Assembly (NCBI GenBank): GCA_002335605.1
Contig: BEDY01000005.1
Span: forward strand, 682,001 to 746,000
Reading direction: 5' to 3'
Length of the DNA stretch: 64,000 nt
Origin: Prillingera fragicola
Taxonomy: Eukaryota; Basidiomycota; Tremellomycetes; Trichosporonales; Trichosporonaceae
Shown here: positions 57,278-64,000 of the stretch, piece after piece
Layout: each line of letters starts with the position of its first letter
How positions within the stretch are numbered: position 1 is the first letter of the stretch
Notes under the pieces: generated by a model
The model's input: only the letters and a program-made list of their open reading frames with translations
Told to the model about the DNA's origin: nothing
Database searches by the model: none
Translations under genes and position numbers: made by a program

Positions 57278-58868
57278 ATGCCTCTCAACTATTCGAAATG
57301 GGACAATCTGGAGGTGGGTCGGCAATGGCAAGGGGGCACTGACCATGCAGCTGTCCGACGACTCGGACATTGAGGAGCATCCCAATGTCGACAAGCGCTC
57401 CATGATCCGCTGGAAGCAGCGCGACATTCACGAGAAGCGTGAGCAGCGCCGTCTGCTCATTGCCAAGCTCCGCTCTGAGCTGGAGCTCAACAAGGTGCTC
57501 CGCCCCCGCATTCAGACTGTGGTGGATAACGTCCGGGACCACGGTGTCACCCGTTACCGTGCCCTTCAGCGGCGGATCAAGGAGCAGCCTTCTTCTGAGA
57601 AGCCTAATACTGGCGCCAAAGACCAGCCTACGTACGACATGATGATCGGTCAGCTCTTGGGCGATGTCTGGCGCGAGGCGGCTTGGCTTGTCGAGGGCGG
57701 AGCCAAGGTGGAGGGAGGCGCTGTTGTCAAGGACGGCAAGAAGGTGGACGAGAAGAGCGGCGAACCTGCATGGGCCAGTGAGGCGACCGTGCCAGAGGCC
57801 AAGAGCGACGTTATGGCCCAGGCTCTGATTGAGCGCCTTACTTGGCATCTCTCTGAGCTCGACAAGCGCGACGTTGATGTCGCGGCCGAGATCCAGAAGG
57901 AGGAGGCCGAGGCACAGAAGAAGATTACAAGCGAGGACATGCACGACGGCTGGGACGGTAGCTCTGTCAACAAGAACACTGGACCGAGTCCTCTTGACAA
58001 GGAAAAGCCCAAGGCCAAGGCCAAGGAGACGGCACAGGAGATTGAGGTGCTCAACCCTGGAGCAAGCGTGAGTGTTTTGGCAAACCAAACGAGAGCTATA
58101 CTAACTGTTCAGTCCAAGGCAGCAGTCCCTGCGACCGAGGACGAGGACGAGGAGGACGTCAAGCCCATGTCTGCATCTGCGCGCGCGTTCGCCAACATTC
58201 CTCTCGGAGACTGGCAGAAGTCATACGAGTTCATCCAGCGTGACCAATCAGTCCTGTCAGAGGCCACTCACGACGCACTCTTGCTCGAGGCGTTCAATGC
58301 GGAGCGCAAAGGTGACACGGCCCTCGCACGCCGTTGTGTCCACCAGTCTCTGCTGGTCAACTACTGTCGCGAACTTGGACGCGACGGTGTTGGCCTCTTC
58401 TTCAAGGGCATGCTTGCGCGCAACCCGAAATCCATCAAAATGTTCAACGACGACTTTACCCGTACGTACGCACACATCCAGAAGCGCTCCAAGGAGCTCG
58501 CTGCCGAGGCCGAGGCTGAGACTGGCGACCGCGAGCAGATCCAGCTCGTCGCAGAGGACCCCAACATGAACATTGGCTTCAACATTCCTGACGGGCCCCC
58601 GCCCGCCGACCTCCGCATCGAGGGCGAGGGTGCCGAGGAGCTCGACATGGAGCAGGTCCGCGCGTTCCTGCAACGCAAGTGGGAGATCTTTGAGGGTTTC
58701 CCTGCTCCGCTCAAGACGGCGCTGCAGACCGAGAAGCTCGACGAAGTCAACAAGGCTCTTGGAAAGATGAACGTCGCCGACGCCGAGGAGGTCGTGGGGC
58801 TCATGCAAGAGGGTGGCATGCTGAGCTTTAGCGAGTCGGGCGTGCGTGATATGACTCAGCAGGAGTAG
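57278..58868 (+). CDS. CDC37: Cdc37, kinase-specific Hsp90 co-chaperone
   Basis: Cdc37 loads protein kinases onto Hsp90. Exons are 57278-57313, 57351-58067 and 58113-58868, giving 502 aa. The kinase-recognition N-terminus is highly conserved: MPLNYSKWDNLELSDDSDIEEHPNVDKRSMIRWKQRDIHEKREQR, with Ser14 and Ser17 in a CK2 consensus (SDDSDIE). The Hsp90-binding middle domain shows ALLLEAFNAERKGDTALARRCVHQSLLVNYCRELGRDGVGLFFKGM. The C-terminal domain includes the EGEGAEELDMEQVRAFLQRKWEIFEGFP block. Intron 1 is 37 nt; intron 2 (58068-58112, 45 nt) is stop-free and in frame, but its GTGAGT donor, CTAAC branch and CAG end indicate splicing. Confidence 0.96.
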
Positions 58869-59191
58869 GCGGCAGGAGGTGTTAGCATTGATTCCATGGG
58901 TGTTGTGTATATTTATGCATCGTTGCAGATTGTGCCGACCAGGATGTGGCGTTGGGAACGAGGAGGGGCAGAGGAGGCAAAGGGCGGCTCACGGCATGTT
59001 CTGCACACACACTATGCTGATGGGGCAATGTAGCAAGCAAAGTGCTATCTGAGCCCTTCTTCCCACGTCACCTCGCACTCTCTCGAGAGGTAGTTCTTCA
59101 CAGCCTTCCCACTTCTTCATCAGCACAACTCATCTCCTTCGCCATCAGAAATCAGTACGCCAAAGACCTCGTAAATAGCTGACTGGAAGAA
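58869..59191. other. Spacer between CDC37 and the SANT gene
   Basis: No gene seen; a CTCTCTCGAGAGG inverted element near 59080 may be part of the downstream promoter. Confidence 0.4.
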
Positions 59192-60095
59192 ATGCCACGC
59201 TCCCCAACTTCGCCTCAACGTCAGCGCCGCAAACCCTACGCCCGAGGTGAGGCCGACGGTACAAGCCAGCCTAACTCTGCCTCCCCCACATCTGCAGACG
59301 TCAAGGCCGTGACGACTCCGACGAGTGAGTCTCACGCCAGCAATACCAACGGGAACCCCGACGAGGATCCCGCCGGCGACGCCGCGGGCGGCGACGACGC
59401 CGGCTCGGAGTTTGCCCCCGATGCCGACGAGGAGGATGAGGACATGAAACCCACCGTCACTTCCGACGACGACGACGGGTCCTACGGCTCGTCAAAGCGC
59501 AAGACCAAGAGCAAGAACAAACCCCCCCGCAAGAGTGGCGGCAGCGCGTCGTCTTCATCGCCGAAAAAGGCCGCGCGAGCATGGACGGGCGACGAGGACT
59601 GGGCAATGTTTCTCGCCCTGCACCCCAAGCTGGACAAACCCAACTGGAACGAGATTGCGCGGCAAGTCGGCTCGCGTGATGCAAAGGTGCGTTTTTGTGC
59701 CACCGCGTTGTCTTACTCGACGACACTGCCTGGCGGCGTACGACGTGTGGCGTGGGCGTTGCTAGATGCTGACGACATGCTCTAAAACGCCACTTGCGTA
59801 CCTGTTGGCTGGAACACAAACGCACTACAACCGCACCACCTGGGCCCTGATCTGCACGACCTATCCTCAATCGATCGCGCCGATCCGCCGCCCTTCTACC
59901 TCTGTTGTTGAATTGCAGAGCTGCCAGAACCGCTATGCGGCGTGGAGTAAGCGGATGCTCGAGGAGGCCATCAAGAGTATGGGCGCCCAAGGGCAGGGCT
60001 TAGCTTTGAGAACTGGCGGTGCGTCACGACTTGCCCGGAGGCGTCATCGAGAGGAGAACATCCATCCTTGGGGGAGCAACTGTCCATGGAGATGA
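59192..60095 (+). CDS. Myb/SANT-domain protein
   Basis: A likely nuclear DNA- or chromatin-binding protein. Exons 59192-59686 and 59919-60095 give 223 aa. The first 130 residues are disordered, Ser/Asp/Lys-rich with acidic and basic blocks (DADEEDEDM, KRKTKSKNKPPRK). One Myb-like repeat lies at about 132-190: RAWTGDEDWAMFLALHPKLDKPNWNEIARQVGSRDAKSCQNRYAAWSKRMLEE, with the spaced tryptophans of the fold. The 232-nt intron splits the repeat and its CAG acceptor restores AKSCQNRYAAW. The last 35 residues (after GQGLALRTGG) look unconserved, and a GTGCGT donor there could lead to a further exon, so the 3' end is uncertain. Confidence 0.75.
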
Positions 60096-61237
60096 CAGGG
60101 TCCGTGAGCTGGCTGTTAGCTGTGACGTCTTGTGTCGCTCGCGCCAGTTATATTCCAGTACGTCAGCGTGGATTTAGTGCTAGCAGGGAGAAGAGCAAGT
60201 GAGAAAATGGGGGCCTGGATCATCTGGGTGCAGGACATGCAGGGTGTCCTAGGGAGGTTAGTGTGCCCATAATATAGGACACGACTACGCAGGAATGAGC
60301 TTGATGGAGAGCGTGCCAGCGCCTTTGAACACGATTTGTACAGGTATACAGGGAACGTGCAGGATAGGACAATGTTTATTTGAACACACTTCGAGTGTGC
60401 GCTACTCTTTATGCTTTTGGCGCGCCATAATGTAAACATCCAAGACAGCTGAAGGCAGGCGAACACGCGCCAGAAATGCATAGAGTTCAGGTTCAGCGGC
60501 CCAAGCGCCATGATTGTGTTGTTGTTGTTGTTGTTTTTCCTCGCGCCGCATTGACGTGAGTGAGCTTGTGAGGTTTGTTGAACTTTGATGTGAGAGGCTT
60601 GAGAGGTTAGTCGCGTGCAAGGACTGGTGTTTCTCAGGGAAAAGGCAAAGGGTCCAAACAGTGTGCTACGGTGGTTGCAAGGCATGGGAGGAGAGGAATG
60701 CAACAGCCTGCAGACTGGGATCCACCAGGCACGATGCAAACAGTCCGCTGAATGTGTAGGGTAACGGCCGCTCCTGTACGTGCAACACCCCCATTCCTAG
60801 AATCGCCATTGCTCTCCTCTGATGCATGAGCATGCAGCTATGCAGCAGTTCTCCCCCCTCCCCTGGCAGCCTCTTTTCCCCTGGATGCGTGCTGTCGTTG
60901 ACAGAGAGCGAGAGCGTTGTATTGTATTGGTTGCCCTGAACTTGCACCCACACCCATAGTGTTGGTTTGCAAAGTAAAGCCAAGTTACACCTCGCTGCAC
61001 GCGCCTGGCCACCCACTCGATCCACCACCACTGCATGCTCATTCTACCACTCAACCCCTGCTCTTGCAACTTCGCACCATCCCTAGTATTGCTCTTACAA
61101 ACAACGTCGCCTGCTCAGCTTGTCTCCTTCCTTCTCACCAATCTCCTTCCCTTCCCCCACCTCACCTCCACTCGGCCGGCGCTATCCACACTTCGACTCT
61201 TGTCGTAGTGTAACCACCTTCCCCTCGGGCACCCACC
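60096..61237. other. 1.1-kb intergenic stretch
   Basis: No supported gene. The final 250 bases before the next ATG are rich in C and T (CCTTCCCTTCCCCCACCTCACC), likely promoter and leader. A GTT microsatellite is the only repeat. Confidence 0.5.
60518..60535. repeat. (GTT)6 microsatellite
   Basis: Six perfect GTT units followed by a T run, in non-coding sequence. Confidence 0.9.
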
Positions 61238-64000
61238 ATGACCGCCCCGCCAATCTCTCAGATGGCAGTGCCCACACATATGCTCGGCCTCGGAACCATC
61301 AACGAAGTCGCATCGCGTGCAGCAAGCCCAGTCGACAGTCACACTGGCGTTCCTACAACAGGCCTATACCAGCATGACGGACTTTGGGACGACGACGACG
61401 ACGACGAGTCAAAGGACGGCAGCAGCAACCGCACTACTTCTTGGAGACAGCGTTTGAGTAGCAGCACGGCGCCTTCATCTGGCGACCGCCGTAGCGTAAA
61501 GAGCTCCAAGAGCAGCAGCAACGGCAACCGCAGCCGCAGTGGAACGCTCACCTCTGCCGCCCCTTTACCATCCGTTTCGCCCGCCACGGAGGTCACGCCA
61601 TGGCCGTGGGGCCGTAAAGCACAGCACCACCAGCAGAATCCTAGCATCACGTCTATGAACTCGGCTAGCGGACATGGTGCTCTCTCACCGGGTCCCTCGT
61701 CGTACGGTCACGGCTCAAAACTGTCCATCACCTCGAATACCTTTTCGCCAGTCCTCTCCGTGTCTGGACAGGACCCAGAGCTGCGCGCGCGCAGGAGTCA
61801 TAAACGGCTACGCAGCAAGGGTCGCGACACCGACAGCCCTCAGGTATGCTCTTCATCGCGTGTACAGCTGACAAATTTCCAGATGCCTGCCGTTCCGTCG
61901 TCCACTCCAATGAGATCGACTACGCCAATGATGTCTCCTAACATGAACCCGCCGAGGACACCTCTAACTCCCATTCCCAACTTTGCGCCCGTGGCGTCCT
62001 ACCCGTCACCAATAGCTGCCGGTATCTTGAAGCCCCGTGATGGAGCACCTCCTGTGAGCACTTTGAGTAAAAACGCAAATGTGCCGCCGCCGCTCCCAGC
62101 GCAAAAGGACAAGAAGGAGTCCAAGTCCGTTTGGAAGCGAGGTGTCGAAAGGCTGTGGCGCTCAAAATCTGGCTCGAGTTTGCGAGACTCGTTCCACGGT
62201 GGACGAAGTGAGAACACGCCTGCACCACCCGTACCAGCACTGCCGCTCGAGCACCGCGCCGCCGCCTCGGGCATCATTACTGGCGTCAGCGGCGCGACTG
62301 GCGTCCGCTCTGTGACGAGCCCCTGTGACATTCCCGGAGCGCGCAATAACAAGGGAGACTCGTTCTACCAGCGACATGCGGACAAGTCGTCGCGTAAGCC
62401 ACAGCGCGACTTCGATGCCGAGGCCGACGACGTGGAGGATGACCCCTTTGCGTCCCACGTCGACTATGCTGTCCCGCCCACGCGTAGGCCAACTCAGCCG
62501 CGCAGCCCGATTCCTAGCGAGTTCAACCCCCCAGTTCGCCCACATCTCCCTTCCAACTCGCCCAGTTTGTCCAACTTGAAGGCGTCGCTCATGCCGCGTC
62601 TGCGCAAGTCAAAGTCAATGGCCATGGCTTCGCGTCCCTCGTCGTTTATCAGCGTTCTTCGTGGCGACGAGCGCTCAGGATCAAGGGCGGATTTGCGTCG
62701 ACCTAGTGCGGCTTCGCCGCTGGGTGCGTCACCGTTGGGCTCCCCGGGGTCGTTGGAGGACTACGGCACACCCATTGCATCACTGCAGCGCAACCCGGAT
62801 GAGTTTGCGGCCAACATGGGAACGTCACCGCTCGAGCCACCGAGGCCAATGTTCTACGACAGCTTTGAGATTCCGCCCTCAGATGACGAGCCAGAGGCGG
62901 ATGTCGCCTCGACCATTGCCGAGGTCGAGCGGTCCCTCAGCCCTGTGCCGGTGTCGGAGCCGGAGCCTACTGTCAACTACCCTGTGTTCGAAAAGAATGA
63001 CTTGTCGATTGAGACAGAGCCGACCGCGCCTGCTGACTCTGTGTCAGGCTCGACGATAGAGCAGCTCATTACCCCGTCGACTGCTTCGGCCACCATGTCC
63101 ACCCCGCTCAAGTCCTTCCCTCAGTATGTGCTGCCTCGCTCTAGGTCAACGAGCCTCAGTATGCGCGGCGAAGGTCCCTCGGAGAGCACATCGTTTTCGG
63201 ATCTGTATAAGCAGCTCGGAATTTGGCCGTCTGGTCTGCCCCCGGGAACTCGGCCCGATGGCTCACCCGCCCTCGACGACATCAGTGCGTGCGACCCTTC
63301 GCCGCGCTCGAGTCTCCACGACACGGCAAGCTGGGAGGCAGCGATTTCTGCATTCCCCACCATCGACGATTCGACTTTCGCGCCCGGAACTATCGACTAC
63401 GCATTCGCCGGTGACCTGGGCAGTGAGCGCGAGAGTCTCGCGTCGATCCGAAGCAGCACAGCCAACGCGCCGAGCGAGTCGAATGAGACTTGCATGGCGC
63501 CCCACGATTCGCCTGACAGCCACTCGTCGCGCGGCGTCCGCGGACGCGCGAGCGCGGCAGACTCGGCAAACTCGAGCGGAGCGTGGACTTCGTGGCGTGA
63601 CGTGCCCTGCCGCAATGGCGGAACCGGTCACGGCTCGGGTTCGGGACGTGGATCGGGCCTTGGACGCGATGGACGCGACTCGCACGGATCGTCGCGCGAG
63701 AGCTCGCGGGATCGCCGGACGCGAACGAGCGAGGGCGGATGGCTCGACGACATTGACGACTCGTCGTCCGAGGAAGAGGGCGACGACGAGACCCCACTCT
63801 CCAAGCTCCACCCGCAAGCTTCCGCCGCGCAGCAGGCGCGTCTCGCCGAGACTGTGCGTCGCCGTGAAGCACGCCGTGTGCACCGTGAGCGTGAGCTGCG
63901 CAGCACCAAGTCGCGCATATCGGACGGCACCCCGCAGGGCCGCTCCTCTTCGCAGACTCCCGCTTCGACTGCCCCGCCCCAGCAGACGAAGGGCTGGGAT
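61238..64000 (+). CDS. Long Ser-rich disordered protein, partial at the right edge
   Basis: I do not recognise this protein. Exon 1 is 61238-61843 and exon 2 starts at 61883 and runs off the window without a stop, giving at least 908 aa. The 39-nt intron is stop-free and in frame; GTATGC donor, GCTGAC branch and CAG end support it. Almost all visible sequence is disordered: an Asp run (LWDDDDDDE), Ser/Asn/Arg-rich stretches, many SP/TP sites (PRTPLTPIP, STPMRSTTPMM), a short basic motif KSVWKRGVERLWRSKSGSS that could bind membrane, LMPRLRKSKSM, and a charged coiled coil near the edge (QQARLAETVRRREARRVHRERELR). The TP/SP density suggests CDK or MAPK phosphorylation. Any folded domain probably lies to the right. 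Confidence 0.8.
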   Translation, partial: MTAPPISQMAVPTHMLGLGTINEVASRAASPVDSHTGVPTTGLYQHDGLWDDDDDDESKDGSSNRTTSWRQRLSSSTAPSSGDRRSVKSSKSSSNGNRSRSGTLTSAAPLPSVSPATEVTPWPWGRKAQHHQQNPSITSMNSASGHGALSPGPSSYGHGSKLSITSNTFSPVLSVSGQDPELRARRSHKRLRSKGRDTDSPQVCSSSRVQLTNFQMPAVPSSTPMRSTTPMMSPNMNPPRTPLTPIPNFAPVASYPSPIAAGILKPRDGAPPVSTLSKNANVPPPLPAQKDKKESKSVWKRGVERLWRSKSGSSLRDSFHGGRSENTPAPPVPALPLEHRAAASGIITGVSGATGVRSVTSPCDIPGARNNKGDSFYQRHADKSSRKPQRDFDAEADDVEDDPFASHVDYAVPPTRRPTQPRSPIPSEFNPPVRPHLPSNSPSLSNLKASLMPRLRKSKSMAMASRPSSFISVLRGDERSGSRADLRRPSAASPLGASPLGSPGSLEDYGTPIASLQRNPDEFAANMGTSPLEPPRPMFYDSFEIPPSDDEPEADVASTIAEVERSLSPVPVSEPEPTVNYPVFEKNDLSIETEPTAPADSVSGSTIEQLITPSTASATMSTPLKSFPQYVLPRSRSTSLSMRGEGPSESTSFSDLYKQLGIWPSGLPPGTRPDGSPALDDISACDPSPRSSLHDTASWEAAISAFPTIDDSTFAPGTIDYAFAGDLGSERESLASIRSSTANAPSESNETCMAPHDSPDSHSSRGVRGRASAADSANSSGAWTSWRDVPCRNGGTGHGSGSGRGSGLGRDGRDSHGSSRESSRDRRTRTSEGGWLDDIDDSSSEEEGDDETPLSKLHPQASAAQQARLAETVRRREARRVHRERELRSTKSRISDGTPQGRSSSQTPASTAPPQQTKGWD

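Overview
The window is nuclear DNA of a basidiomycete fungus, most likely a Tremellomycete (Cryptococcus/Trichosporon relatives). The reasons are a Ste12 factor carrying C-terminal C2H2 fingers, a class V chitin synthase fused to a myosin motor, fungal-only families (Mdm12, Nst1, App1, DUF1996), GC-rich coding sequence, and about 85 short introns (mostly 34-60 nt) with GTRNGT donors, CTGAC/CTAAC branch sites and AG ends. There are no bacterial-type operons, rRNA, convincing tRNA, transposon or CRISPR. I spliced each gene by hand; nearly all models close exactly in frame.

Left third (1-23.8 kb): 5' half of an App1-type phosphatidate phosphatase (-), STE12 (+), an Srp1-type SR protein (-), a myosin-motor chitin synthase (+), the Mgs1/WRNIP1 clamp-loader-like ATPase (-), a Rex1-type 3'-5' RNA exonuclease (+), the ERMES subunit Mdm12 (+), the 60S-biogenesis GTPase Nog2 (-) and a 9.5-kDa complex I subunit (+).

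Middle (24-44 kb): an alpha/gamma-adaptin-binding p34 homologue (-), a secreted DUF1996 protein (-), a gene-poor 1.5 kb, an intronless 1006-codon coiled-coil ORF of unknown function (-), a UPF0014/FetB-type permease (+), the Pol III repressor Maf1 (-), an unknown acidic protein (+), adenine phosphoribosyltransferase (+), delta-COP (-), a TFIID histone-fold TAF (-) and eIF5A (+).

Right third (44.9-64 kb): a 14-TM MFS exporter (-), exosome subunit Rrp46 (+), mitochondrial GatA/Her2 (-), Nst1 (+), actin-binding Abp1 (-), Cdc37 (+), a Myb/SANT protein (+) and a long disordered protein running off the right edge (+).

Most genes are housekeeping (RNA processing, translation, trafficking, cell wall, mitochondria) and alternate in divergent and convergent pairs with short spacers, so there is no dedicated cluster. 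The unusual biology is in gene structure: 6-nt and 8-nt micro-exons, two genes whose first coding exon is only the ATG, an APRT intron whose in-frame 3' end is CG instead of AG, introns at the minimum length, in-frame stop-free introns, and a few outsized introns (505, 381, 311 nt) in RNA-processing and translation genes.
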